From the NCBI RefSeq assembly GCF_902686445.1, contig NW_025920103.1, positions 5,068,783-5,132,782 of the forward strand: a stretch of 64,000 nt of DNA. The letters run 5' to 3'. A program made the translations under genes and the position numbers. Under the pieces are notes generated by a model. It did no database searches, had not been told where the DNA came from, and saw only the letters and a program-made list of their open reading frames with translations. Positions 46,788 through 59,959 of this stretch are shown here, in pieces. Each line of letters begins with the position of its first letter. The stretch's first letter is position 1. This stretch comes from Sciurus carolinensis (taxonomy: Eukaryota; Chordata; Mammalia; Rodentia; Sciuridae).

Positions 46788-49488
46788 AATTAAATGATTC
46801 CCTAAGTCAATAAAATGTTATTAATCAGATTTCAGTGCAGAAAAAGAAATTAAAACATCAGTTTATATATTTCAACTAGAAAACCATTTAATACAAGAAC
46901 TAAGATGTTTATAAGTCTTTCAAAATAATGAAATGATTGAGAATCACAAGTCAGTCACCGAACTGAGATAAAGGATACTCCGAGAACCAGAGGTCCCAAG
47001 GCTGAGGCCACTGCTGATATTATTGGCTTTTCATCCTCACAAGGCTGGTAGTGAACACTGGAATGGTTAGTCTAACTACATCAACTGCTTCTAAACAGAT
47101 CTCACAGCCATGCCAACCAGTCAAAACAGCAGTAAAAGGTCATTTTCTGTGCCTTCCCAATTGTGAGAATGAATCTAACTGAAGAAAGACCCTAAGTTAT
47201 ATCCCCACTAGATATAAGAAAATTTAGGAAATGCACTACATTTTGTTGTTTTTAAGATGTTAGAAGATGAAAAACGTGAAAATTGAGGTACACTTTATTC
47301 AATTAGCATTCATGGCACCATTTTATTTTAGAGATACAAAATAAATAATTGTACATTTCAGAATCAATGACTTCTTAAATTTAATGAAAAAGTTTTCTAA
47401 TAACCTCTAAATAAACAGGCTAGAACATTTTCTCATATAATCTTCAAAAAGCTTTATTATTTGCATTTAATCTATCCAGGATTTCTGACCCTTATGAACA
47501 GTCTGATCTTTCTCAATATTTCCAGAACCATTTAATTAAAAAGGCATTCTCTAATTACCAGCATATATTCATCAGTTATCAAAGTAACCCAGGTACATAG
47601 ATTGTCTTCTATTCCACTGTCCGTCTATAACCAGACTATCATGACAGTGTCTTGTTTACTATACTTTCAAATAATTTTTAATAATTGATTTAACTCCCTC
47701 TACCTCATTCTTCTTTGAGTGTTTTGGCTGTTTCAGGCTCTTTATTTATCTTCCATAGCATTTTAGAATCAGATTTTTCCACCAAAACACAACATCAACC
47801 CTGTGCCCAAAATCATCTATTAAAATTTTGACTGGGATTATATAAATTCATTGGAGGAGGACAAATATCTACACATTACAGAATCTATCTATTACATGGA
47901 ATATGGCAACAAACATTAAGTATTTTATAATTTATTTCAATAAAGCTTTAAATATTAAGCCATATTTTAGATTTATTTCTGGGAATGTCTTTTTTAATGC
48001 TATTGTCAGTGATTATGACTTAAGATTTTTCCTTTCTATTTATTGCCAGTATACTGTAATAAAGTCACCTTTGAATGCATTAATATTTGTATTTATTTTA
48101 GACTTTCTAAAAGTATAGTCTGTAGTCAATGAATGGTTTAATTTCTTCTTTTCCAATCCTTTTTTGTTTGTTTGTTTAGGGTTTGGAAGGCTCTTTAATA
48201 GCAAGCATATGGTAATTACATCATTGGATGAGATCCTCTCTCTGGGGAGGGAGGAGAGAGCAGATGCAGAAAGGGTGCAGGAAGGAGAGGTTTTACACTG
48301 TTCAAGGCATCTAACAAAAGGCAACAATTTTTGGCAACCCATTTCACAGTTTTGTAATTTACAAGAGATTTCTTTGAAAGGAAATGTGAAGGCAAAGAAA
48401 GTACACAAACCCTACGGGAAACACTACTTGCTTAAAATTAAAAAAAAAGAAAAGAAAGAAAAGCCCAAACCAACAAAAACAATCGTTCCTTTCTTATGCT
48501 TCTCCTGTCGATGGCTAAATGTGCTCTCATACACCAACTGGGACTGGCAGGCAGATCGGTTCAGATTTGCCTGGCATTGAAGGTTTTACTTCCTCCTCTA
48601 CAAAGCTGTTTCTTGTGCAGAGTACTCTGTGACTTGACGCTTGTATCAGAAAGTACCTGGTAAAGAAATGAATCTTGAGAAACCAAAACAAAACAAAAGA
48701 AAAAACCAGGGAAGGCAGTTTACCAAGGACAGACTGTCAGCTTTCTCTCTAGTATCAAACAACTTGAATACAGTTGTAAGCAAATGCAGTATTAATTTTT
48801 ATGTGGCCTGGAACCCACTTTGAGCTGTTTGTGCTATTCAGTCTTACGGTGCTCTAAGTGGGATGTCAAATATGAAATGCTGACAGCACACTGCCACAGA
48901 TACCATGGGCTACTGGCATTCTGTCAAGTTTTAGAATTATTCTGTATAAAACCTAGAAGACCTCAGCTTCTGGTTTCATACCTGTTATAATAAAACCAAG
49001 ATAACTGGTCTTTATAAAAGACTATTTTTTAATGCCAAAAAAAAAGTTAGGCTTCTCTGAAGATGAAGCAACTGACAGATAATGGCATCTCTTTGGATTC
49101 AGCACTCACTGGGATTTTCACTGTGCTCTTAATGCACCCCTGAGTCAAGCACATCTTCTGGGTTTCCCTGTGTCCTCTCCTAAGAGAAACAAGATTTCAT
49201 CAGCCACACAGGCTAGGGTCCATCCCAGGACCCAGAGGTTTGCACAAACACAAGTCAACACTTTCTAAGGTAGCCCATCTATGACCTGCATTCTTAGGAC
49301 AGTATCTTTGGCAAGATTCCAAACATATTTCCTTTCTGTGTCTCTAAGTGTCCTTGATGTTTTCTCCCACATACATACACTTGGTTAAGCAGGTGAAGGA
49401 CAGTGTTAAAAGCTGGAAGAGCAAACACCCCTGTTTCAGACACTAGTCAAATGACTCATCAAGGTCATGCAGTCAATGACAGAGGCAA

Positions 49489-49678
49489 GCCAGGTGTGGT
49501 GGTGCACACCCATAATCCCAGTGACTGGGGAAGCTGAGGAAAGAGGGTCTCAAGTTTGAGACCAACTTCAGCAATTTAGTAAGGCTATAAGCAACTTAAA
49601 ATAAAAAATAAAAGGGCTGGGGATGTGGCTCAGTGGTTAAGTGCCCCTTGGTTCAATTGCCAGTACCCCCCAAAAAAG
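49489..49678 (+). mobile_element. B1-ID SINE (right arm)
   Basis: Inverted copy of 2139-2329, B1 part then ID part beginning GGGCTGGGGATGTGGC at about 49615. Confidence 0.9.
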
Positions 49679-51005
49679 GGCAGATTCAAGGCTAGAACCT
49701 AGGTGTCTTTCCTTGCCCCAGCACACATCTGCACCTCCTAGTGTCTAGGAAAGGTCCCATACTTGTTGCACCACAGAATCAATTCCCTAAGAAGCCACAG
49801 GCTCTCCAATCTCACTGACCAGCAGGTGCCAATAAGAGTGTCCCACAGTGTGGGCTATTGGGAGCATGTGTGCATGCATGCCAGAGCACTTGAGGCGCAT
49901 ACATGCCATGAGAGAAAGAAATTTTAGAGGAAACAATTGGATCTGCTTAAAATCTTTGGGGTTTTGCCATGAAGTAAGTCACACACAGTGATCTTTCTCC
50001 CCAACCCTGGGGCAGAACAGAGACCCATCAGAATTCTCATCAGCTCACTGAATGTCTATCTCAGCTCAATTTTTATAAACAGAACATTAACATGATAATA
50101 ACAAACTGTATCTGGTCGAAGTCAAAACACTTTTCTGATAAAATACATTTTCTGTTAACATCCATTCCATTTCCAAACATATATAAACTTAGATGTGAAA
50201 CCCTTTGTGTGTAAATTCAAGATGACCTTAGGATGGAGCAAGCTAATCACCCATTTTTCTTTCGGTGCAGAAGTCATTTTTGCAGCCACTGTGTTAAAAT
50301 CACAGTTACCGAACCTGGGTTCTCTCTGCAGTTGTAGAGCTCACAGCAGCCTCTGCTCAGGGCAGAGCCAGTGGAATGGGCAGGGCCGGCAGGGGCAGGA
50401 CACACTCACCCCAATGAATGAAACACTAAGTCTGCTTTTGCTAATAGGTTACTCTAAGGAAATTGATCTGACTTGAAAGTAACCTTTAATGTGCTTTTCC
50501 AAGAAAAGAAAAAGATATGGGTCACCGGAGCATGGATGGAGACCACCGTGTTATTTACCCAATGACAGAAAAGTACAGCACATTATTAGACCATGAGCAG
50601 CCAAACTCCTCCACAGCACCACTCAATTAAACAGAAAATGCTAAAACGATCAGGTTCACACCGACATGCCTGAAAGATATACAAGACTCCCATGAGTTCT
50701 GTGGCCTCTGCTATGAATTTTTTTTTAATTCAAAATACTAATGATCTAATGGGCACTGTGTGCATCTTTGGAACATTCCCAGCCCAGATGCTAGGGGAAG
50801 TCAAGTGTGGTAAAGGAGGTATTCATTCCACATCCTAAATGATTAGAACCAGAGATGCCGCACATGGTCCAAGAAAACGAGTGTGTTAAATAATTCCACC
50901 CTGGCAATATAGGATGTCCCCAGTAAGCATTTGTTGGCTAAATGATGACAGCAGTTGTTTCTGTGAGTTGTCTGAGTATCTTGATCATTAAAAGTGCCCC
51001 CTTTA

Positions 51006-51155
51006 AAAGGGGGGTGGGAGGGGTTGGGGGGAAGGGAAAAATAACAGAATGAATCAAACAATATTACCCTATGTAAATTTATGATTACACAAATGGTATG
51101 CCTTTACTCCACGTACAAATAGAGAAACAACATGTATCCCATTTGTTTACAATAA
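51006..51155 (+). mobile_element. Short L1 3' end (right arm copy)
   Basis: Inverted copy of 667-815 with its target duplication at about 50990-51005 and 51156-51172, so the insertion predates the duplication of the arms. Confidence 0.85.
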
Positions 51156-51548
51156 AAAAGTGCCCCCTTTAACCAAGCTACCTGATGAGCAAGATGCCTA
51201 TTTTCACGTGACTTTAAAAATTCACTGTCATTAAGTCCCTTAAAGTATTTGTTATAATTTTAAATAAATTATAGAATGGGGAGCCTTTTCTTGACTTTTT
51301 TTTAAGAATAAAAGATTAAGAAAGTAAAGAATTCCATTAAACTTTTTAAAAAAATTTTTATCTTGGTTTATTTTCCTACTAAATTTATCTATGGATCTAT
51401 GGATTCAAAGTTTAAGTGGCACTTACTTGGATTCTGGGTGTTTTCATGATTTAACAAGTGGCCATTTCATTATAAACAGAGAAGGTAATGTTTCATTTCA
51501 TGTGTGGGATGGTTTAAAGGCAGCTAAAAGAAATTGTTAGCTTTTGTC

Positions 51549-52260
51549 TTTCACCCATTTATATTTTCCACTCTTAGACTTAAAAAGTGGCTTTGGAATT
51601 AGTATGTTTTAAAACAACTGAACAAGCAAGTAACATTTACATCTAACCAGGAACTAGCTGCTACATACCAGGTAACCAGCTCAGTGATGGCAACACTCTC
51701 CAGGCTTCTCTGCCTCTCTTACCCTCTTAATCCAAAGTTAAGTGAGCATCCTTTCCTGCCTTTGTATTTGCACTTGTGCAGTTTAATGACTAGATATTTA
51801 AACTCATGCTTTCACTTACCAACACTTAAAAGATACATAAAAAGTGCAGACTGCATTGTTTCTCTGCCATGCTGCTCCTTAGCCAGGTCACCTTTGAGGA
51901 CTCAAAACACATCCTTAATACATTCAGAGTTCTCTACATTCCAGTCAGTGAATGAATTCTCCAACATAAACTCAAGAAAAAATAGGCAGCCACAAGAGAC
52001 TCTAAATTCAAAGTGTCAAAGGCTACCAAGACAACTCCATAGAAACCCCACTGAAGCGGGACTGAAATTCAGGTCACTTCCAAGCAAAGCTCATCACAGA
52101 TATTGTGTGGTCATTAAAATGGTATTTCATTTTAATTTGGATGCTGGGTACCAGACGTCCTGTTTTGAAGTGCTAATGCAAAGTGCTAACCCAGGTGCAC
52201 AGGACCCCACCTAGGGTACAGCGGGCTCACTCTCCTTTTCCAGAGGGTGCCCTTGGAGGT
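51549..52260. other. Unannotated; possible 3' untranslated part of the MTURN retrocopy
   Basis: AT-rich sequence immediately downstream, on the minus strand, of the MTURN-like stop. No SINE, L1 or LTR was recognised in it. Assignment to the retrocopy rests only on position. Confidence 0.3.
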
Positions 52261-52653
52261 TTACTGCTGACTGAACCCCATTTGGGGGTGGTCTGCCTAT
52301 GGCTCCTACTCCTACACATCTTCACTATACTCTTCAAATGCATCTCATCTGCATCCGGAAGACCCAGTAAAGGTCTGAAGGACTTGAAGACTTTTTCCAA
52401 GACTTCATGGAGCATCTTCTTGCAGCAGGAGGAGATGTAATCCTGTGCTAGCTGCAAGAAAGGCAGGCAGTCCTTGCTCTCACTCCACACAGGAAAATTG
52501 CTGCTGCAGTTGTTGTCCAGACACAGCACATAGAAGGAAACGCCAAGGTCGGCATAGAAATCCATCCTGCGCTAGGTCTCCTTGGTGGCGATGAGCTCGA
52601 AGGGCGTGTTGGAGCACCATTTCTCCGCAGTCGGGCAGCTGCTGGAAATCCAT
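52261..52653 (-). pseudogene. MTURN: Processed pseudogene (retrocopy) of MTURN (maturin)
   Basis: Read on the minus strand, an ATG at 52653 opens a sequence of about 130 codons, without introns, that follows MTURN, a 131-residue regulator of neural progenitor differentiation, from MDFQQL to a terminal Ser-Gln-Gln. It is dead: a 2-base deletion shifts the frame near codon 9, a Glu codon is TAG near codon 27, a further 1-base shift occurs near codon 98, and three Glu codons in the acidic tail are TAG. GC-rich 5' untranslated sequence seems to continue to about 52796. The unannotated 51549-52260 could be 3' untranslated sequence but I cannot confirm it; no poly(T) end was found. Identification is from recall of the human protein. 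The copy is in the right arm only. Confidence 0.82.
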
Positions 52654-53246
52654 CTTGGCCCACCACACCTGCCGCTGCTCCCTCCACCTCCCGCAGCTAC
52701 CCTCCTTGCTCTTTGGCACCCTCCTCCCTGACGGGCAGCAGGACAGAGGGTCCACTCTGCGGCAGCGGCCAGCCAGGGGGACTCCCTGCGGGTCCTCCCA
52801 ATCCTTTTGTTTTTTAAGCTTCTTTTTCTTGCCTTAGTAGTTACAATGGACATATATCTATCTCCCAGACAACATAAAGGCCTCAATACTTCTTGTGTCA
52901 TACTTTAATTAAGGCCTTACCAATATTTTACAGAGTTAGTTTATTTCAGTACATCTCATATTTGTCACACGCTGCTCTTTACACCGTTTTGCATTTCAGA
53001 CTTTTATCTGAAACCTTTCCACCTAATGTATACTTTAGAATTTTCTTTCAATTCACAATTATTTTGAGAATGTATCAGTTTTTGTTGAAAAGTTGGCTGT
53101 CAGTCCATAGTTTCTCCTTTGAAGGCAATCTTTGTTTCAGGCTACTCTTAAGATTTTTTTCCCTTCTTTTAGGGTTTGTGTGGTTTTCCTATGATTTGTC
53201 TGGGTACAGATTTCTTATTATTTATATGGTTAGAAATTTGATGCAC

Positions 53247-53815
53247 TTCTTTTTAAAAAATATTTTATTTGCTCTTTTTACTTATACATGAATAAACAGA
53301 ATGTATTTTGACATTTTATACATACATGGAGTATAGCTTCTCATTTTTGTGGTTGCACTTGATGTGGAGTTACACTGGTCATGTAATAATATGAACACAG
53401 GAATGATAAGTCCAATTCATTCTACTGTCTTTTCCATTTCCAACCCCTCCTACAACTCCTCCCTCACCAATTCAGTGAACCTCTATTCCGCCCCCATTCT
53501 ATGTGAGCATAGGTTAATGGTGTCTGTCTCATTCCATCATTTTTCATACCTCCCTTCCCTTTCATTTTCCTTGATGTAATCTAAAGTTCCTCCATTCTTC
53601 TCTCACTCCCCCACTCGCCACCCCCAGTATATATCATCATCCACTTATGGAAAACATTTGGTCTTTGGTTTTTTGGGATTGGCTCATTTCACTTAGCATG
53701 ATATTTTCCAATTCCATCCATTTATATGCAAATGCCATATTATTATTATTATTTGTGGCTGAATAATATTCCATTGTGTATATATACCACAGTTTCTTTA
53801 CCCATTCATCTGTAT
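53247..53815 (-). mobile_element. L1 3' fragment
   Basis: Same 3'-end layout as 30138-30593, with GGCTGAATAATATTCCATTG at about 53757. Lies only in the right-arm-specific block. Confidence 0.8.
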
Positions 53816-55407
53816 TACCTCTGCACTAATCTCTTTCTCCTCACCTCCTCCCAAGCTCTGATTAAATGTCAGGTCTCACTGTCTTCCATGTCTCTAAAAC
53901 TCTCTTCAATATTTTACAGTTTTCTGAACCTGAGGGTTGTATTCTGGTAAGCCTCTTCTGCCTTACTTCCTAGGCAAACCAATTCTTTCTTCAGCTAAGT
54001 ACAATCTGTTAAGTCTTTCACTTAGATGTATTTGTATACAGTAGTTTCATTTCTGGAATTTACTTTTTCCCCCCAAATCTAGGAAGTCATTCTTTATAGT
54101 CTCTTATTCTCTGCTTGTGTTCAATTCTTTAAACTCAACAGCGATTGTTTTAAATTCATCTGATGTTTACATTACCTGAGGATTTTGTGGATCTATTTCT
54201 GCTCTATTTCTTATTCATATTGCCATCTGAATGCATGCTTGGTTATTTTCTATTTTTAAAAAGCTTACTTTTAAGTACTTGCACACATTATACTGCTAAA
54301 ATAATTCTATAAATATATAACATGTAGTCTATTACAATTATACATAATTTGCTTATTATTATTTTTTACTATGCTTGGTTACTTGTGACAACATACTATT
54401 CATTGTCCTTGAAAAATTGATAGTAACTCCCTGAGAATGAAAGGTCTTCTCCATAAATGATTTGCCTTTCCTTCTGCCAGGTCTTGGGAATACCATTAAC
54501 CTGAAACTAAGAATTATGATAAAAGGATTGAGGGTCAATGGACCATTCACAGCAAACCTGGGCAGCAAATCAGTGGGAAGGCTAAAACTGTCCTCACAAT
54601 TTGAAAGATTTGTTTTTCTTACTTTCATTTCTTACCGTGCTCCATTCAACCTTCCCTTCGATCCCTGAGGTACAAGAATGGGCAAACAATTTAGTTCTGT
54701 TTTGCTGACAACCTAATGATAATCCTTGGGGATCCATCTAACAATGAGATTGTTCTTTGTGACACTGACTTTAGATGAATGTTAGGCCATGACTTCTGTC
54801 CTCTTCACTCCATAAAAAAAACTACCAAACCCAGGTCCAAACATGTATAGACTAGAAACTACCCTTAGGGCAAAACCCATTTCATTCTTTACTTATTTCT
54901 CTGGTTCCTGCTATTTCCTAGAATTTGACCTGACAGCTCCCCATTATCTTTTCAGCTCTTCAAGTTAAAATAAAAAATAAATAAATAAAAGATTTTTAGG
55001 TTAGTTATTCATCAGAAAGGTTTGTCATAATAATCCAGTTCACAATCACAGAGAACAGAAATTGATTTCCACTTTTTATAACAACTATACTGTGATAATT
55101 CCTGTAACTGTCCTAAATGAAATTAAGAGATCATCTGCCTAAGGGCAATTTGAAAAACCTACTACTTTTTAATACTAATGTGACCAATAATATGAAAGAA
55201 ATCAACTTAAATTTATTTGAAAGTTTAACATATCTTATGTTTTAAAATGTATAAACAATTATTATAATAAACAGCAAAAGGAGTTGCTTGCTTCTATATT
55301 ATACATAGAACCACTATGACTATGAGAGCTACAACTTCAGACTGAAGGGAAGAATATTTGAGTCACAATCACTGACAAGTGGTGCTGCCATCAATTACAT
55401 AATTTTC

Positions 55408-55735
55408 TTTTTTAAAAAAATTTATTATTTCTTTATAGTTATACATGACAGTAGTATGTATTTTGACATACATACATGGAGTATAACTTCCAATTTTTTT
55501 GGTTGTATATGATGTGGAGCTGCACCAGGGTATATTTATATATGAACACAGGAAAATAATGTCTGATTTATTCTACTACCTTTCCCATTCCCATCCTCCC
55601 ACCCTTCATTCTCCTCTGCATAATCCAAAGTATGTCTGTACTCATACTCCCCTTCCCAAATTCTATGTTAGCATCCATAGAGAGAACATTCATCCTTTGG
55701 TTTTGTTCTCAGGTGAAATATTTTTTCCCTTTGGG
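55408..55735 (-). mobile_element. L1 3' fragment
   Basis: L1 3' untranslated sequence with the TTTTGACATACATACATGGAG motif, minus strand, truncated at about the start of the ORF2 end. It is followed at once by a second L1 fragment. Confidence 0.75.
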
Positions 55736-55754
55736 AGGCCTTCTCTTTTTTCTT

Positions 55755-56395
55755 TTTAGTTATATATAGCTGTAGAATGTATTTTGACATATCATATATA
55801 CATGGAGTACATGATGTGGAGTTACACTGGTCATGGATTCATATAATAATATAGGAAAGTCATGTCCAATGTATTCTACTCATACCCATTCCCATTCCCC
55901 TTCCCCTGACTCTGCCCTTTCCAGTCTAATGAACCCCCCCCACTGTGAGTCAGCATCTGTACATCAGAGAGAACAACTGGCCTTTAATTTATGTCTCCAA
56001 TTTCATCCATTTACTGGCAAATGCCATGATTTCATCCTTTATATCCAAGTAAAATTCCACTGTGTATATGTACCACATTTTCCTTATCTATTCACCTGTT
56101 GAAGGGAATCTAGGTTGGTTACACAATCTAGCTATTGTAAATTGAGCTGCTATAAACACTGATGTGGCTGTGTCACGGTAGTATGTTCATGTTGAGTCCT
56201 ATGGGTATAAATTGAGGAGTGGGATAACTGGGTCAAATGGTTCCATTCCAAGTTTTCTAAGGAATATCCATACCGCTTTCCAGAGTGGTTGCACCCATTT
56301 GCAGTTCCCACCAGCAATGTATGAAGGTACCTTTCCCCCCACATCCTCTAAAGTGATGAAGAACTCTTGATAGTTTTCAAAAAAAAAAAACCTTA
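55755..56395 (-). mobile_element. L1 3' fragment, longer
   Basis: Holds 3' untranslated sequence and a good part of the ORF2 end, up to the GATGAAGAACTCTTGA region. Minus strand, with stops and indels throughout. Confidence 0.8.
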
Positions 56396-57035
56396 ATCTT
56401 CCTCTAACATACATAACATCTGATTTTGTGAAATTTTGTGTGCTCTACAAATGCCTTATACATAAAATAGAGTAAATTTCTAAGCTCATATCATTATAAT
56501 TATTTTTTTACCCACATCATTGAAATCCAGCAAATCATGTAGTTATTTGGAATAATTTTTAAATGTGCAGACTATACTGAGTATTTTGGGATGGCTGACT
56601 TCCCTGGATCTTGTTCATTAAATGCTGACAGTGTCCCCTTCTACAATCTTGGTAACAAACAAAACACCTCAAAAGATTTTACCCCACTGTATACAATAGA
56701 AAGTGCACATTTTTTTCAGTTTATCATTCTTTTCCACCATCCAGTCCCATCTAATTTACTCAAAGTTTACATCATAGAATTTGCAACTATAATCAGATTG
56801 TTATATTCCTTAACCAAAAATTATGTATTTGAAACTCTAATGCTTTGTAAATATGATTTCCACTGTCTATTTCACCCTTTTGTCTTTCTTCTACCTGCCT
56901 AGATTACTTCATATCAAGATCCCATTAGCCCAAAATAGACTTTTATTTCTGAACTCCTATAGCATTTAATAATTCTCCATCTTAATCATATGCGACCATG
57001 TGCAAGACTTGTCACCTTAATTAAGAGTGTTATCT
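56396..57035. other. Right-arm-specific block, nothing recognised
   Basis: AT-rich, no feature seen between the last L1 fragment and the ID-like SINE. Confidence 0.5.
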
Positions 57036-57118
57036 TTGGGGTTAGGGATGCTTTCAGTGTAGAGCATATGCCTAGAATGTATGAAACTGGGGTCTGGCTC
57101 CAGCATCACACATATGCA
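57036..57118 (+). mobile_element. ID-like SINE followed by CA-rich repeat
   Basis: GGGGTTAGGGATGCTTTCAG start and a diverged B-box-like region; CA/CG-rich simple repeat follows to about 57210. Confidence 0.6.
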
Positions 57119-57119
57119 C

Positions 57120-57210
57120 ATGCTCGTGCATGTCCATGCATGCATGTGTGTGCTCTCACTCATGCGCACGTGTTCTAACACACACACGCACACGCGCACA
57201 CACACACACA
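57120..57210 (+). repeat. CA/CG/ATGC-rich simple repeat
   Basis: Alternating purine-pyrimidine tract (ATGCATGCATGTGTGTG, then CACACGCACACGCGCACAC). Only in the right-arm-specific block. Confidence 0.85.
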
Positions 57211-58204
57211 ACCCTCAGTTATCTTTTAGAATCCCTTTTCCACTCTTCAAATGAAATCAAGTACAATTCTGGTATATTAACTGATGAAGTAGAAGTGTTT
57301 TGGTTCAAGAAGAAACTGCCTCACAAACTAAGTCTGGCCCATGAACTGCTTCTTCGGCAATCCCCAGCCCTCAATCTTTGAAGTAATCTTATGGTATATG
57401 ATTTTTCAGTCCTAATGGGGAAGAAAATCCCTTAACTTCACAGGACAAAAGAACATAGTACTGCATAAATCAATGTAATTCTGGAAACAAAATGAAAAAC
57501 TGATTAAAGACAGAAGTTTTAGAAAAGGAAATTGCCATATTCTAGCTGAGTGGTAAGTATTTTAACCAAGAGTACTGAAAAGGCATTCAGTTATTTAAGT
57601 AGCAGTAAGTCCAATGTTTGAGTCAAAATGAGATTGACTCATACCAAGTGTTAAACTGCCTTGACAAGTTACATTTAACTCTCATCTGAGAACCTACACC
57701 AAAAAGTCAGGAGATCCACAATGCTGTCAAGATATTTCATACCTTAATATTGCTTATCAATTTTACCACTTGTCACTACTCAATTCACTCTCACAGTGCT
57801 AAAAAAAACTTTAACACACTAATTTCTCACCTTGAAATACCATATTTCCAAATTATTACACCAGGCTGATAACCTTACCTCCTTAAGGGAAAAAGGCTGA
57901 AGCAACTGCAAGAGATCACATCAGACTCCAACCATCCTTTATCTACTGACCTAGCACAACTTGTTAGTACATACTTTGCCTTATTTCCTGTAATCATGAA
58001 GTATTCTATTGAAAGTCAATAGGACTGAAATCCTCTTGCGCAATAAATCCCTTTCTCTCTTGCTTCTTCAGAGACACTGCTTCAGCAATCACCTTGTCTT
58101 GAAATCATCGATGTTTTACTATCTAATGGTTCATTTCTGGTACATTATGCCCTTACTTTATCATCATCAAAAAAAATTCTTGACCCTACTTCACTCATTG
58201 TTTT

Positions 58205-58650
58205 ATTCCATTTTGTGTTCCTATAACCATTACCCAATGCTGGATAACTAATAAAAAAGGGTTATTCAACTAACAACTCTGGTGGGTAGGGAAAGTTTGA
58301 ACAACATGAGTATGGGCAAGGGAAGCTAGTTGTATCACAACATGGCAGAGAAGCAGAAAGGGAACTGGCAGCATGCAGAAGGGGGTCAAGGCAAAGAGGG
58401 GTAGTCTTGCTGTTCTTGAGATAGCATTAACACATTTCGTACAGTGAAGCCCCATATCTGTTTTAATTTTGCTTATTCCTGGTGCTGGGAACTGAACCCA
58501 GGAATAGATAAGCACTCTACTATTGAGCTATATACCCAGTCCAAGGTCCAATCTCTTAAAAGTTCTATCACCTCAACACCACCACACTGGAGATCAAGTA
58601 CATGAACTTGTGTGGGACAAACCACATCCAATCCATATAGCACCTATCTT
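58205..58650 (-). mobile_element. Probable MaLR-type LTR remnant with nested ID SINE
   Basis: Starts with a TTGTGTTCCTATAACC / CTGGATAACTAATAAA pattern and ends near GGGACAAACCACATCCAATC; an ID element sits inside at 58476-58543. Confidence 0.45.
58476..58543 (-). mobile_element. ID SINE
   Basis: GGTGCTGGGAACTGAACCCA ... GAGCTATATACCCAGTCC, reversed unit inside an LTR remnant. Confidence 0.8.
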
Positions 58651-59462
58651 CATTTCCCCTTTGTTCTTAAAATCACTCCAATCAAAAAAAAAAAAAAAAC
58701 TCCTAGATTTATTCTTGTATAGACCACAGGAATAATGCCACTTTGTTAACTCCATGATACATTCTCAACTTTTTACCTTAATTGGCCTCTGAGCAGAATT
58801 TTACACTTGACCACTCCCTATTAAGAAACTTTCTTCATCTGATTTCCTACCTCACTGGCTGCTCCTTCTCAGGTTCTTGACTCTTCTCCAACTTTGGATC
58901 TCTTCTTTTTCCTTTCTATACTCATCCCCTTGATGACAAACATCAGTCTCATAGCTTTAAATACCATCTAAATTCCTAATTTAGGATAGGCTAACTGCTA
59001 TAACACCCCAAAATGATAAGAACTCAAACACTATGTAGTGTATTTCTTAGTTATCTAACAGTACTAGGTGATGGAACAGGTTAGCAGGGTGGTCCTTTTC
59101 CCCACATTCTGGAAACTATGCTGTGGAAAACCTATCATTTATAACACATAACTGTCAACATATTATGGTATTCTGGTAATCATCTCTGTTCCTGCCAGTC
59201 ACAAGAAAACAGGATGGAGGGTATTTGTATGGACAGACCTAGAAAGGTACATATCACTTATATTCACATTTCACTAGCTAGAACTCAACCATATGACAAC
59301 TAACTGTAAGCAAGGGAGAAATGCTGTCTAGTTGTGTAGCATTAAGAAAATGAGACATGGGTATGGTGAACTCTGCTGCATGTCCCCACTCCAAAGCTCA
59401 AGAGGCACATATTCAACTACTTACTCAACATCTTAGAGAGCTCCAAACAGTTTATTTATTTA

Positions 59463-59652
59463 TTTTTTGGGTGCTGGTGGTATTGGGGATTGAACCCAGA
59501 ACATCCCATCTTTTTTTTTTTTTTTTTTTTTTGCGGGGGGCAGGGTCTCACTAAGTTGCAGGGATTGGCCTTGAACTTGTGATCCTAGCCTCCTCAGTTG
59601 ATCTCAGCTTCCTGAGTTACTGGAATTATAGGCATGTGCCACCACACCCAGA
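59463..59652 (-). mobile_element. B1-ID SINE
   Basis: Reversed ID part, a run of about 22 T, then a B1 part ending GTGCCACCACACCC. Confidence 0.85.
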
Positions 59653-59959
59653 TCCCAAACTGAATTCTCCACCTGTCTTTTCTTTCACCCTTGATACTTC
59701 TTTTTCTTGCACACCTCAAGTTCAATCTATCAACAAATCCCACTGGACCTACTCTGAAAACATCCCAAATGTGACCAGTTGATACGTCTACTGAACCACT
59801 CTCACCTAAACCTAGCCCCCCAGTTTCTACCCTGCAACATTCCATTCTATTCTCTATACCACACCACAGTATTCCTGTTAAATTGTAGTGAGATCATGTC
59901 ACTCATTTCTGGCTGCTAAACCCTGAGCAGTTTTCCTTTCTTTTTTAAATCTTTTTTTT

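Larger units (their letters stand above)
51549..57922. other. 6.4-kb block present only in the right arm
   Basis: The left arm is continuous across 273/274, whose partners in the right arm lie at 57923 and 51548. A dinucleotide TC is shared by the two right-arm breakpoints (51547-51548 and 57921-57922). The block is a mixture of old sequence: an MTURN retrocopy, three L1 3' fragments, an ID-like SINE and a CA-rich microsatellite. It is not one mobile element, so a deletion from the left arm is the simpler explanation. Confidence 0.85.
31094..58195 (-). repeat. Right arm of large inverted repeat (palindrome)
   Basis: Reverse complement of 1-15045, collinear throughout. It is longer because it holds a 6.94-kb ERV (36417-43360) and a 6.4-kb block (51549-57922) absent from the left arm. 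It lacks a 1.3-kb block present there (2678-3993). Without these, its length is about 15.1 kb, matching the left arm. It begins at the first base after the assembly gap, so its true inner end is unknown. Confidence 0.95.

Noticed and set aside
52183..52440. Plus-strand frames over the MTURN retrocopy
   Set aside because: The protein match is on the minus strand; these are shadows.
1..58195. Inverted repeat as a pure assembly artefact
   Set aside because: Not fully excluded, but the arms differ by about 2-3%, by an ERV with a target duplication and by deletions in both directions, which is more than a simple misjoin of one sequence would give. Two divergent haplotypes joined tail to tail remain possible.
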